Source: Rhodopseudomonas sp. BR0M22
GTDB lineage: Bacteria; Pseudomonadota; Alphaproteobacteria; Rhizobiales; Xanthobacteraceae
Direction of reading: 5' to 3'
DNA: 34,247 nt
NCBI RefSeq assembly: GCF_010907035.1
Contig: NZ_QUMK01000064.1
Span: forward strand, 1 to 34,247
Shown: one piece after another, positions 16,596 through 23,852 of the stretch
How positions within the stretch are numbered: position 1 is the stretch's first letter
Layout: the number at the start of each line of letters is the position of its first letter
The notes under the pieces: generated by a model
The model's input: the letters and a program-made list of their open reading frames with translations, nothing else
Databases searched by the model: none
What the model was told of the DNA's origin: nothing
Translations under genes and position numbers: made by a program

Positions 16596-17705
16596 ATGAC
16601 CACCTTCACCCCTGTTCAGGACGAGGCTTTGAAAGCCGTCGGCGCTTGGCTGAAGGCCAAGCCCGGCCGCAACGGTACGCCGCTGGTGTTCCGGCTGTTC
16701 GGCTATGCCGGTACCGGCAAGACCACGCTGGCGCGCGAGATCGCCGAGGGCGTGTCGGGCGAGGTGAAGTTCGCCGCCTTCACCGGCAAGGCGGCGCTGG
16801 TGATGCGCAACAAGGGCTGCGACGACGCCTCCACCATCCATTCGCTGATCTATCGCACCAAGGAGAGCGGCGTCGAGCAGCCGAGCTTCGAGCTGTGGGA
16901 CGACGCGCCGGCCTCCAAGGCCAAACTGATCGTGATCGACGAGTGTTCGATGGTCGACGAGGAACTGGGCCGCGACCTGATGTCGTTCGACTGTCCGCTG
17001 CTCGTGCTCGGCGACCCTGCGCAATTGCCGCCGATTCAGGGCGGCGGCTTCTTCACCAATGCCGAGCCCGACGTGATGCTGACCGAGGTGCATCGCCAGG
17101 CGCAGGATGATCCGATCGTGCGGCTGTCGATGGACGTGCGCGAGGGCAGAGGACTCGAGCGCGGGCGCTACGGCGACACCGAGGTGGTGAGCCGCGATCA
17201 GCTCGATCCGCAGCGGGTGATGGATGCCGATCAGGTGCTGGTTGGCCGCAACAACACCCGACGTGCCTACAACGCGCGTTTCCGGCAGCGGCTGAACATC
17301 GAGGACCCGTTTCCGGTCGGCGGCGACAAGCTGGTGTGCCTGCGCAACAACCGCAAGAAGGCGCTGTTCAATGGCGGGCTGTGGCGGGTGAAATCACGCT
17401 CGCCGATCAAGACCAAGATCATCACCCTGCGGGTGACGCCCGACGAGGATTTCGGCGGCCGGCTGACTAAGGTTTCGGTGCGCAACGAGTGCTTCGCCGG
17501 CGGCATCGAGGATATCAGCTGGGATCAACGCAAGCCCTACGACGAGTTCGATTACGGCTATGTACTCACCGTGCACAAGTCGCAGGGCTCGCAATGGGAC
17601 GACGTCGTGCTGTTCGACGAAAGCTTCGCGTTCCAGGACTCTCGCGCCCGCTGGCTCTACACCGGCATCACCAGGGCAGCGAAGCGGCTGAGCGTTGTAG
17701 TGTAG
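16596..17705 (+). CDS. Compact RecD/Dda-like SF1B helicase or ATPase
   Basis: This 369-residue protein carries the helicase motifs of the RecD2/Dda branch: Walker A GYAGTGKTT (Gly36 to Thr44), motif Ia AFTGKAALVM, Walker B VIDECSMVDEE (Asp115, Glu116), motif III GDPAQLPPIQGGGF (139-152), and the C-terminal UvrD_C_2 motifs TVHKSQGSQWDDVV and YTGITRAAKRL. It lacks the long N-terminal extension of RecD2, so it is one catalytic core. It is expected to unwind or translocate on DNA 5' to 3', but no partner nuclease lies nearby. The start at 16596 is 98 bp after napC, with only a weak ribosome-binding site; a palindromic repeat pair follows the stop. Biological role unknown. Confidence 0.85.
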   Translation: MTTFTPVQDEALKAVGAWLKAKPGRNGTPLVFRLFGYAGTGKTTLAREIAEGVSGEVKFAAFTGKAALVMRNKGCDDASTIHSLIYRTKESGVEQPSFELWDDAPASKAKLIVIDECSMVDEELGRDLMSFDCPLLVLGDPAQLPPIQGGGFFTNAEPDVMLTEVHRQAQDDPIVRLSMDVREGRGLERGRYGDTEVVSRDQLDPQRVMDADQVLVGRNNTRRAYNARFRQRLNIEDPFPVGGDKLVCLRNNRKKALFNGGLWRVKSRSPIKTKIITLRVTPDEDFGGRLTKVSVRNECFAGGIEDISWDQRKPYDEFDYGYVLTVHKSQGSQWDDVVLFDESFAFQDSRARWLYTGITRAAKRLSVVV

Positions 17706-17727
17706 CAAAGCGAGGCCGTCTCCGCGT

Positions 17728-17765
17728 CGCCCTCACCCCAACCCTCTCCCGCTCGCGGGAGAGGG
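17728..17765 (+). repeat. Palindromic intergenic repeat, family A (copy 1)
   Basis: CGCCCTCACCCCAA followed by the palindrome CCCTCTCCCGC/GCGGGAGAGGG (arms 17742-17752 and 17755-17765). It lies 22 bp after the helicase stop. The same core recurs, inverted, at 17845-17883 and again at 19487-19527, so it is a dispersed REP-like family that may also end mRNAs. Confidence 0.85.
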
Positions 17766-17844
17766 GGCTCGCCGTGCGCGCGGCGACGCCGTGCGCAAAA
17801 AGCGGGCGCGCAAGAACAATGACCTACCCCAGGCACTGAGCACT

Positions 17845-17883
17845 CCCTCTCCCGCTTGCTGGAGAGGGCTGGGGTGAGGGCGC
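17845..17883 (-). repeat. Palindromic intergenic repeat, family A (copy 2, inverted)
   Basis: This is the copy at 17728-17765 in the opposite orientation, with a few changes (CTTGCTGG in the palindrome centre and CTGGGGTGAGGG in the arm). The two copies bracket about 79 bp and could pair with each other as a long hairpin between the convergent helicase and methyltransferase genes. Confidence 0.85.
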
Positions 17884-17897
17884 CCCAGGCAGTGAGC

Positions 17898-17933
17898 AGG
17901 CAGAGTAGCAGCGATCAGTCGGCTACTCTGCCT
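17898..17933. terminator. 12-bp inverted repeat over the methyltransferase stop codon
   Basis: AGGCAGAGTAGC (17898-17909) and GCTACTCTGCCT (17922-17933) are perfect 12-bp arms with a 12-nt loop. The right arm contains the stop codon and last codons of the minus-strand methyltransferase. No T run follows on either strand, so it is a bidirectional mRNA-end candidate rather than a typical terminator. Confidence 0.5.
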
Positions 17934-18618
17934 TGGTCGCCACGAACGTCATCCGCCACGGATTGTGGCCGATGTTGTGCTCGGCGCGGCGGGCGGTGAA
18001 GCCGGCGGCGGTGAGCTTGGCCAGCATCTCGGCCTCGCTGTAGCGCTGCAGGCCGATCTTGGTTCGCAGTTCCCGATAATCGGACAGCGCGGTCCTCGCC
18101 AGCCCCCACAGCGCATCCTTCAGGAAGCCATGACGGCGCGCCATCAGCAGGAGCGCCAGCACGTCGCGCGGCATCCCGACCTCGGGGCGGAGAATATCGC
18201 CGAGCACAAGGCTGCCGGGCGGCGACAGCAGGCGCCGGATCACCGCGAAGGCTTGATCAAGTTCGGCCGGCGTCATGTATTGCGCCACCGAATTCATTAC
18301 CACCAGGTCGACCGAGCCGTCCGGCATGGTGCGCAGATCGTCCAGCGATCGCACTCGGATCTTTGTGTTGAGCGCGTAGCGGGCGATCAGCCGGCCGCGC
18401 ACCCCGGGGGCGGGCTCGGCCAGGATCAGCTTGCCGCAGGAGTCCGCGATGCTCGGCGCCGACAGCGCTTCGCCGCAGGAATAATCCAGCACCACCGCGC
18501 CAGGGGACGGGATGTAGCCGGTGATGTCGCGAGCGATTTCGGCAAAATGCACGTCACGATGGCGATTGCTGACATAGATCGTGTGGGTGGAGTCGTAATA
18601 GTCGATCCAGTCGTCCAT
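17923..18618 (-). CDS. SAM-dependent methyltransferase (class I)
   Basis: The 231-residue protein has a Rossmann methyltransferase core: motif I VVLDYSCGEALSA, a second-strand acidic residue in KLILAEPAPGV, then SVDLVVMNSVAQYMTPAELD and LLSPPGSLVLGDILRPE, the last two resembling post-I and motif III elements of class I enzymes. The substrate is unknown. The start at 18618 is fixed by GAGGT 6 nt upstream; the same frame stays open to 19083 but that extension runs through the promoter region and the dps coding sequence on the other strand and is Arg-rich. The gene converges with the helicase and is divergent from dps. Confidence 0.85.
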   Translation of the reverse strand: MDDWIDYYDSTHTIYVSNRHRDVHFAEIARDITGYIPSPGAVVLDYSCGEALSAPSIADSCGKLILAEPAPGVRGRLIARYALNTKIRVRSLDDLRTMPDGSVDLVVMNSVAQYMTPAELDQAFAVIRRLLSPPGSLVLGDILRPEVGMPRDVLALLLMARRHGFLKDALWGLARTALSDYRELRTKIGLQRYSEAEMLAKLTAAGFTARRAEHNIGHNPWRMTFVATKAE

Positions 18619-18754
18619 CCGGTGACCTCGAAACCCGCCGAAACCAGGCCGAACGCGGCCATCCGGGGCCGATCGGTGCAGCGCACGCGGCTTTTGCATA
18701 GCTGTTCCATCTATGGAACGCCACCGCACGCCACGCGTTGTCGAGGGGTCTAAC

Positions 18755-18772
18755 GTGTTTCGCGGGAAACAC
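18755..18772. promoter_or_regulatory. Perfect 7-bp-arm palindrome between methyltransferase gene and dps
   Basis: GTGTTTC (18755-18761) and GAAACAC (18766-18772) are separated by GCGG. It lies 129 bp before the dps start and 137 bp from the methyltransferase start, so it could be an operator for either. It also resembles the ParB site TGTTTCACGTGAAACA, with two changes in the central CACGTG, so a parS role is unlikely. Confidence 0.4.
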
Positions 18773-18900
18773 CAATGCACAGCCGAAACATCCAAGACGA
18801 CGATTTTGCCAACCGCTTGGATGGGCCGGGCCGCTGCCACCCCGCCTGACCGTTGCATTCGCCCCTTCGCCGTCAACCGCATCACCGCAGGACAAATATC

Positions 18901-19428
18901 GTGACCAAATCCAAATCCGCCCCCGTCGCCCCTGAACTCGACACCCCGACCGATCTGCCGCAGCAGGCGGTGGACAAGATCTCGACCGCCCTGAACGGCC
19001 TGCTGGCCGATTCCTTCGCGCTGTATCTGAAGACCAAGAATTTCCATTGGCACATCAGCGGCCGTCACTTCCGCGACTATCACCTGTTGCTGGACGAACA
19101 GTCAGCGCAGATCCTGGCTACCACCGACGAGCTCGCCGAGCGCGTCCGCAAGGTCGGCGGCACAACGCTGCGGTCGATCGGCCACATCTCCAAGCTGCAG
19201 ACCATCCAGGACAACAACGACGACTACGTTCCGCCGCGCGAGATGCTGCGCGAGCTGATGAACGACAACAAGAAGGTCGCTGCTGCGATGCGCAAGGCGC
19301 ACGAGATCGTCGACGAGTGCAAGGATGCGGCCAGCGCCGGTCTGCTGGAGAACTACATCGACGAAACCGAAAAGCGCACCTGGTTCCTGTTCGAAGCCAC
19401 TCGCCAGGAAGGTGCCAACGAGGCGTAA
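18901..19428 (+). CDS. dps: Dps-family DNA-protecting ferritin
   Basis: Dps forms a 12-mer that oxidises and stores iron and shields DNA during starvation and oxidative stress. The 175-residue protein has the ferroxidase signature in KTKNFHWHISGRHFRDYHLL, then LDEQSAQILATTDELAERVR: the His, Asp and Glu residues bind iron across the dimer interface. The N-terminal tail (TKSKSAPVAPELDTP) is Lys-containing and could touch DNA. I chose GTG 18901 because AGGA at 18889-18892 lies 8 nt before it; the ATG at 18853 adds a His/Arg-rich stretch without family match. A palindrome at 18755 may be its operator. Confidence 0.92.
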   Translation: MTKSKSAPVAPELDTPTDLPQQAVDKISTALNGLLADSFALYLKTKNFHWHISGRHFRDYHLLLDEQSAQILATTDELAERVRKVGGTTLRSIGHISKLQTIQDNNDDYVPPREMLRELMNDNKKVAAAMRKAHEIVDECKDAASAGLLENYIDETEKRTWFLFEATRQEGANEA

Positions 19429-19486
19429 CGGAGAGGGCTCGAGACGAGCCTATTTGAGAAAAGAACTTACTCAAGCGCTGCGAACT

Positions 19487-19527
19487 CCCTCTCCCCGCCG
19501 TTCGCGGGGAGAGGGTTGTGGTGAGGG
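19487..19527 (+). repeat. Palindromic intergenic repeat, family A (copy 3)
   Basis: CCCTCTCCCCGC and GCGGGGAGAGGG form the palindrome, followed by TTGTGGTGAGGG. It is the copy-2 type with a slightly longer stem. It lies 58 bp after the dps stop and may mark the dps mRNA end. Confidence 0.85.
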
Positions 19528-19614
19528 TCGACAAGCGCACTGAGAAGCTGCTTCGACTTTTCAGACTCTCGGCCTCGCGGAGGCGCCTCCTCACGCGGAT
19601 TTCTTCGCGATCCG

Positions 19615-19645
19615 ACCTCTCCCGCGTGCGGGGAGTGGTGAATGG
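19615..19645 (+). repeat. Degenerate family A repeat
   Basis: CCTCTCCCGCGTGCGGGGAG followed by TGGTGAATGGG keeps the palindromic core with mismatches. It follows copy 3 by 87 bp and is close to the 3' end of the minus-strand cupin gene. Confidence 0.6.
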
Positions 19646-19675
19646 GAGCGTCTGCGAACTTCTGAAAAGCGGCGC

Positions 19676-20200
19676 TTACTTCCGCCAAAGTGTCGGAAGC
19701 GGCCCGTCCTTGCCGAACACCGGGTCAGTCTCCGGGAGCGGCACTTCTGGAATGGTTTTCAGCGCGCTGCGGTAATTGTCCGGGGTCGGCCGCGTCACCT
19801 GCATGGTTGCGCCTGGCGGATATGCACCGACCACTCGAAAATCGTGGCTGGCGAAGACGCATTTGTGACCGGTGCCGGCCGGAAGCACGGCGATGTCGCC
19901 GGGGCGTAATTCGATCGCCTCGCCCTGTTCGCCGCCGAACAGCACGAGCGCTCGACCGCGCGCCACGCCGAGCGCCTCATGGACGGTCGCGTGATAGTGT
20001 TGATAATCGTAGATGCCATTGCGCCAATGTTCGCCCCAGCCATTGGCTTCGAACAGATCCTCGATCGCCTGTTCCGGATGGCCGCCCGCGATGTCCACGG
20101 CACGCTTGTACAGCAGCAGCGGCATAGGATTGTTGGGGATCAATCCATCGTCGTCGAAGCGGTGGAGCAGCGGCTTGATCTGGTCGCGGGCGAGCGACAT
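19676..20200 (-). CDS. Cupin-domain protein (YjlB-like)
   Basis: This 174-residue protein has a single cupin barrel. Motif 1 is in YQHYHATVHEALGVARGRA, with His-x-His and Glu placed as metal ligands, and motif 2 is RPGDIAVLPAGTGHK, with the last His. It resembles the YjlB cupin group of unknown function. The ATG at 20200 is preferred because GGAG (complement of 20206-20209) lies 5 nt upstream; a GTG at 20227 would add 9 residues. The thioesterase gene lies 39 bp upstream on the same strand, so they may be cotranscribed. The metal and substrate are unknown. Confidence 0.82.
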   Translation of the reverse strand: MSLARDQIKPLLHRFDDDGLIPNNPMPLLLYKRAVDIAGGHPEQAIEDLFEANGWGEHWRNGIYDYQHYHATVHEALGVARGRALVLFGGEQGEAIELRPGDIAVLPAGTGHKCVFASHDFRVVGAYPPGATMQVTRPTPDNYRSALKTIPEVPLPETDPVFGKDGPLPTLWRK

Positions 20201-20239
20201 GAGGTCTCCGGCGTTGGATTTGATCACGCCGGGACAACG

Positions 20240-20761
20240 TCACGCCGCCGACGTAGTTCCTTTTGGTTCCGTGCGCGGCAGGTCGAACACCAGGCACGTC
20301 GTCGTGGCGTGCGCCAGCATCCGGCCGTTGCTATCGAGAATACGGGCTTCGGCGGTGGCGGCGCGGCGCCCGACGTTGAAGGTGCGGCCTTCCGTGCGCA
20401 CCACGCCGCTGTCGGCGCTCATGCCGCGCACGAAGCTGATCTTGAATTCCAGCGTGGTATAGCCCTGGCCGGCCTTCAGCATGCTCTGCACTGCGAGCCC
20501 CATCGCTGAATCCAGCAGTATGGCGGCGTAACCGCCGTGCACCGAGCCGATCGGGTTGTAGTGGCGCAGCGTCGGCACCGAATGCATCACGATCTCGCCC
20601 GCGTCGGCGGTGCAGTCGAACGGCTCGACCGTCTGCATGATCGGCGGCTGCGGCAGGGTGCCGCCAAAGATGCCGCGCACGAAATCGAGCCCCGACATCG
20701 ACGCCATCACCTCCATCGGCACTACGCCGTATTCGGTGGTCTTGTCGCTGCGCGCGTCCAT
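20240..20761 (-). CDS. PaaI-like hotdog-fold thioesterase
   Basis: The 173 residues contain the hotdog-fold core: GSVHGGYAAILLDSAMGLAV, where the Gly-His-Gly-Gly patch and the Asp lie in the usual active-site helix, followed by YTTLEFKISFVRGMSADSG and the beta strand with VGRRAATAEARILDSNG. Such enzymes hydrolyse acyl-CoA thioesters, often phenylacetyl- or aryl-CoA. The start at 20761 has AAGGAG 8 nt upstream. An open frame continues to 21091 but would run into carA on the same strand in another frame and is Arg/Ser-rich. It is followed by the cupin gene on the same strand. The real substrate is unknown. Confidence 0.85.
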   Translation of the reverse strand: MDARSDKTTEYGVVPMEVMASMSGLDFVRGIFGGTLPQPPIMQTVEPFDCTADAGEIVMHSVPTLRHYNPIGSVHGGYAAILLDSAMGLAVQSMLKAGQGYTTLEFKISFVRGMSADSGVVRTEGRTFNVGRRAATAEARILDSNGRMLAHATTTCLVFDLPRTEPKGTTSAA

Positions 20762-20834
20762 GGCGGTGCTCCTTCTGATGGGATGATGTCGATCATACCA
20801 AAGCAGCGGCCGGTGCGCCAGTGGGCGCCGCCCC

Positions 20835-20935
20835 GTCATTCCGGGGCGCCGCGCAGCGGCGAACCCGGAATCCCGAGGTTTGTTATGCGCGCGAGCTTCC
20901 GGATTCGCTCGCTTGCGCGAGCGCCCCGGAATGAC
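20835..20935. repeat. Palindromic repeat, GTCATTCCGGGGCGC family
   Basis: GTCATTCCGGGGCGC (20835-20849) and its exact reverse complement GCGCCCCGGAATGAC (20921-20935) enclose about 71 bp with further internal symmetry (CGAACCCGGAATCC; TTCCGGATTCGC). The element lies between the thioesterase and carA genes, both on the minus strand, and a decayed end of it may occur near 11860. Confidence 0.85.
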
Positions 20936-20955
20936 TCGTCGAACAAATGGAAGGC

Positions 20956-22149
20956 TTAGGCCGCAGCCTTCTTCGCGCGCATCAGATCGGCGAAGCGGCG
21001 GAACAGATAGTGCGAGTCCTGCGGGCCGGGCGACGCCTCGGGGTGATACTGCACCGAGAACACCGGCTTGTCGGCCAGCGCGATGCCGCAATTGCTGTCG
21101 TCGAACAGCGACACATGGGTCTGCTGCACGTTGCCAGGCAGGGTGGTCTTGTCGACCGCGAAGCCGTGGTTCATCGAGGTGATCTCGACCTTGCCGGTGG
21201 TGAGATCCTTGACCGGATGATTGGCGCCGTGGTGGCCCTGATGCATCTTCACGGTCTTGCCGCCGAGCGCGAGGCCGAGCATCTGGTGGCCGAGGCAGAT
21301 GCCGAAGGTCGGCACGCCGGTCTCGATCACCTTCTGAATCACCGGCACCGCGTATGTGCCGGTCGCGGCCGGGTCGCCCGGGCCGTTCGACAGGAACACG
21401 CCGTCCGGCTTCATCGCCAGGATGTCTTCGGCCGAGGTGGTGGCGGGCACCACGGTGACCTTGCAGCCTTCGCCGGCGAGCAGCCGCAGGATGTTGCGCT
21501 TGATGCCGTAGTCGATCGCGACGACGTTGAACTCAGGGCTCTCCTGCCGGCCGAAGCTCTCGCCCCACGCCCATGGCGTTTCGTCCCAGGTGAAGCGCTG
21601 GCCGGAGGTGACCATCGGCACCAGGTCCATGCCTTCGAGGCCCGGCCACTCGCGCGCTTCTTCCTTCAGCGCGTGCAGGTCGAACTCGCCGCTCGGCGAA
21701 TGCGCGATCACCGCATTGGGCATGCCCTTGCTGCGGATCAGCGCGGTCAGCGCGCGGGTGTCGATGCCCGACAGGCCGATGATGCCGCGCGCCTTAAGCC
21801 AGGCGTCGAGGTGCTTCGAGGAGCGGTAGTTGGACGGGTCGGTGATGGCGCTGCGCAGGATCACGCCGCGCGCGCCCGGCGTCGCCGCCATGTTCACCGT
21901 CTCGATATCCTCGTCGTTGGTGCCGACGTTGCCGATATGCGGGAAGGTGAAGGTGATGAGCTGCCCGGCGTAGGACGGATCGGTGAGGATCTCCTCGTAG
22001 CCGGTCATCGCGGTGTTGAAGCAGACCTCGCCGACGGCGTGGCCCTCTGCGCCGAGGCCGAAGCCCTCGAACACGGTGCCATCGGCGAGCACGAGCAGCG
22101 CGGTCGGCTTGTGGTCCGGCCAAGCGGGATGGGATGCTGAATTGGTCAT
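20956..22149 (-). CDS. carA: Carbamoyl-phosphate synthase small subunit CarA
   Basis: CarA is the glutaminase subunit: it releases ammonia from glutamine for carbamoyl-phosphate synthesis by CarB, feeding arginine and pyrimidine pathways. The 397 residues include the N-terminal CPSase small-subunit domain ([40 protein letters not shown]) and a class I glutamine amidotransferase domain with the catalytic triad Cys285 (FGICLGHQ), His369 and Glu371 (YHPEASPGP). The sequence runs from ATG 22149 to TAA. The carB gene is not in this window. The upstream 148 bp to the divergent hydrolase hold the likely promoters of both. Confidence 0.97.
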   Translation of the reverse strand: MTNSASHPAWPDHKPTALLVLADGTVFEGFGLGAEGHAVGEVCFNTAMTGYEEILTDPSYAGQLITFTFPHIGNVGTNDEDIETVNMAATPGARGVILRSAITDPSNYRSSKHLDAWLKARGIIGLSGIDTRALTALIRSKGMPNAVIAHSPSGEFDLHALKEEAREWPGLEGMDLVPMVTSGQRFTWDETPWAWGESFGRQESPEFNVVAIDYGIKRNILRLLAGEGCKVTVVPATTSAEDILAMKPDGVFLSNGPGDPAATGTYAVPVIQKVIETGVPTFGICLGHQMLGLALGGKTVKMHQGHHGANHPVKDLTTGKVEITSMNHGFAVDKTTLPGNVQQTHVSLFDDSNCGIALADKPVFSVQYHPEASPGPQDSHYLFRRFADLMRAKKAAA

Positions 22150-22225
22150 GAGCGCACTACATAGTCGCGGGCGCTGCCGACGTCAAAGTGGCCAACCCGT
22201 CCAATTGTTCGCTTTTGGACGAGAT

Positions 22226-22253
22226 TTGACAGGGAATTTGGCTGTCCTAGGCT
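22226..22253 (+). promoter_or_regulatory. Sigma-70-like promoter candidate for the alpha/beta hydrolase
   Basis: TTGACA at 22226-22231 and TAGGCT at 22248-22253 are 16 bp apart, 45 bp before the hydrolase start. The -35 is perfect, but the -10 is weak. Confidence 0.35.
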
Positions 22254-22297
22254 CCGCGGCGGGCGCAGGGGCAGAATCGTGCGCGGGGAGAGGTGGA

Positions 22298-23002
22298 ATG
22301 GACACATCATTGCCGGTGGTGCTGGTGCCCGGTCTGGCGGGTTCGCCGCGGATCTACGCCCCGATCCTCCCCGCGCTATGGGCCTGCGGCTCACCGGTGA
22401 CGGTCGCCAACCACATCCGCGACGACAGCATGGCGGCGATCGCCCGGCGAATCCTCGCCGAGGCGCCGGCGCGGTTCGCGCTCGCCGGGCACTCGATGGG
22501 TGGCTACATCGCGTTCGAGATCATGCGTCAGGCGCCGGACCGGGTCGCCAAGCTGGCGCTGATCAACACCCAGGCCCGGCCCGACAGTCCGGAAGCCACC
22601 GAGCGCCGCACCCGGCAGATCGGGGAAGCCGAGGCCGGTCGGCTGCACGCGGTGCTGGACGAGCTGTATCCCGGCTTTGTTCACCCGTCACGCCGCGAGG
22701 ACGCCGCGCTGCAGAGGATCGTCCACGATATGGGCGACGACGTCGGCGCCGCCGGCTTCGTCCGCCAACAGCGGGCGATCATCGCCCGCGCCGATTCACG
22801 GCCCACTCTGGGCACGGTCCGCTGCCCGACCCTTGTGATCTCCGGCGACAGCGACTCGACCATCCCGAACAGCCTGTCGCACGAGATGGCGGACGGGATC
22901 AAAGGCGCCAAGCTGACGATCATTCACGATTGTGGGCATCTGCCGCAGATCGAGCAGTCCGCCGCCACCGCCGCCGCGCTCGCGGACTGGCTGCGGAACT
23001 AG
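22298..23002 (+). CDS. Alpha/beta-hydrolase
   Basis: The 234-residue protein shows the alpha/beta-hydrolase order: VVLVPGLAGSPRIYAPILPA with the oxyanion loop, the nucleophile elbow GHSMGG (Ser66), an acid in VISGDSDSTIP (about Asp186) and the catalytic His214 in HDCGHLPQIE. The substrate is unknown; the family includes esterases and menaquinone-type hydrolases. AGAGG at 22289-22293 precedes the ATG at 22298, and earlier in-frame starts upstream lie in the carA leader. It lies divergent from carA and is followed by a palindromic repeat and the YqeY-like gene. Confidence 0.88.
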   Translation: MDTSLPVVLVPGLAGSPRIYAPILPALWACGSPVTVANHIRDDSMAAIARRILAEAPARFALAGHSMGGYIAFEIMRQAPDRVAKLALINTQARPDSPEATERRTRQIGEAEAGRLHAVLDELYPGFVHPSRREDAALQRIVHDMGDDVGAAGFVRQQRAIIARADSRPTLGTVRCPTLVISGDSDSTIPNSLSHEMADGIKGAKLTIIHDCGHLPQIEQSAATAAALADWLRN

Positions 23003-23053
23003 AGTTGTTTCAGGCGGCCGAACCGCCTACATCAGGCCCGAAAACCGTCTCCT

Positions 23054-23137
23054 CGTCGTTGCGAGGAGCGCAGCGACGAAGCAATCCAGAGTCCCGCATG
23101 CGGAGCGCTGGATTGCTTCGCTTCGCTCGCAATGACG
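23054..23137. repeat. Palindromic repeat, GCAATCCAG family (copy 1)
   Basis: The left end reads CGTCGTTGCGAGGAGCGCAG then CGACGAAGCAATCCAG, and the right end reads CTGGATTGCTTCGCTTCGCT then CGCAATGACG, so the ends are near-perfect inverted repeats of about 30 bp. Diverged copies lie at 23724-23801 and 30024-30112. It lies between the hydrolase and the YqeY-like gene. Confidence 0.85.
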
Positions 23138-23166
23138 GTCCCGTCCAAGATGCGAAGGAGCCCGAC

Positions 23167-23622
23167 ATGCTGCGCGATGACATCAACACCGCCGTGAAAG
23201 AGGCGATGAAGGCCAAGGACGAGCGCAAGCTGTCGACCCTGCGGATGGTGAACTCGACCATCAAGAACGCCGACATTGAAGCCCGCGGCCAGGGCAAGCC
23301 GCCGCTTTCCGATGGCGATCTGCTCAGCCTGCTGCAAAAGATGATCAAGCAGCGTCAGGAATCGGTCGCGCTGTACGATCAGGGCGGCCGCGCCGAGCTC
23401 GCCGACCAGGAGCGCGCCGAGATCGCTGTGATCCAGGCTTACTTGCCGCAGCAGATGTCCGACGACGAGGTCAAGGCCGCGATCGCCGCCATCATCGCCG
23501 AGACCGGTGCCGCCGGCATCAAGGACATGGGCAAGGTGATCGGCGCCCTGAAGGCGCAGTACGCAGGCCAGATGGACTTCGGCAAGGCCAGCGGCATGGT
23601 CAAAGCGGCGCTGACGGGTTAG
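23167..23622 (+). CDS. GatB/YqeY-domain protein
   Basis: This 151-residue all-helical protein belongs to the YqeY family, related to the C-terminal tRNA-binding tail of GatB: MLRDDINTAVKEAMKAKDER, KLSTLRMVNSTIKNADIEAR, IAVIQAYLPQQMSDDEVKAA and KDMGKVIGALKAQYAGQMDF are the standard signatures. Its function is not settled; a role with tRNA or amidotransferases is inferred from homology. AAGGAG at 23155-23160 lies 6 nt before the ATG. In many alphaproteobacteria this gene sits between carA and dnaG; here dnaG is more than 9 kb away with accessory genes between. Confidence 0.93.
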   Translation: MLRDDINTAVKEAMKAKDERKLSTLRMVNSTIKNADIEARGQGKPPLSDGDLLSLLQKMIKQRQESVALYDQGGRAELADQERAEIAVIQAYLPQQMSDDEVKAAIAAIIAETGAAGIKDMGKVIGALKAQYAGQMDFGKASGMVKAALTG

Positions 23623-23723
23623 TTCGCGTTCGCGTTGCGCAGCTCGAAGGTGCTCACCACGTGCACTGCGTAACCTCTCTCCGCAAGGGCGGGGCGATGT
23701 AGCGCGCTGTGCACGAGGTCGAC

Positions 23724-23801
23724 CTCGTTCGAGGAGCGTCGCGACGAGGCAATCCATGCTCCGCGCGTGGGGCTGGATTGCTTCGCTTCGCTCGTAATGA
23801 G
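23724..23801. repeat. Palindromic repeat, GCAATCCAG family (copy 2)
   Basis: CTCGTTCGAGGAGCGTCGCG then ACGAGGCAATCCA forms the left arm, and GGCTGGATTGCTTCGCTTCG then CTCGTAATGAGG the right arm. It is the same element as at 23054-23137 with several substitutions. It lies between the YqeY-like gene and emrB, 102 bp after the former's stop, in a 230-bp gap that holds no gene. Confidence 0.8.
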
Positions 23802-23852
23802 GAAGTCGCTATCGGAACGCCCGGCCGCCGTCTTTCAATCCGGTCGCAGGCC

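Noticed and set aside
18619-19083. Upstream extension of the methyltransferase to 386 residues
   Set aside because: It would cross the divergent promoter region and the dps coding strand, and it has no match to the family; a good ribosome-binding site marks 18618.
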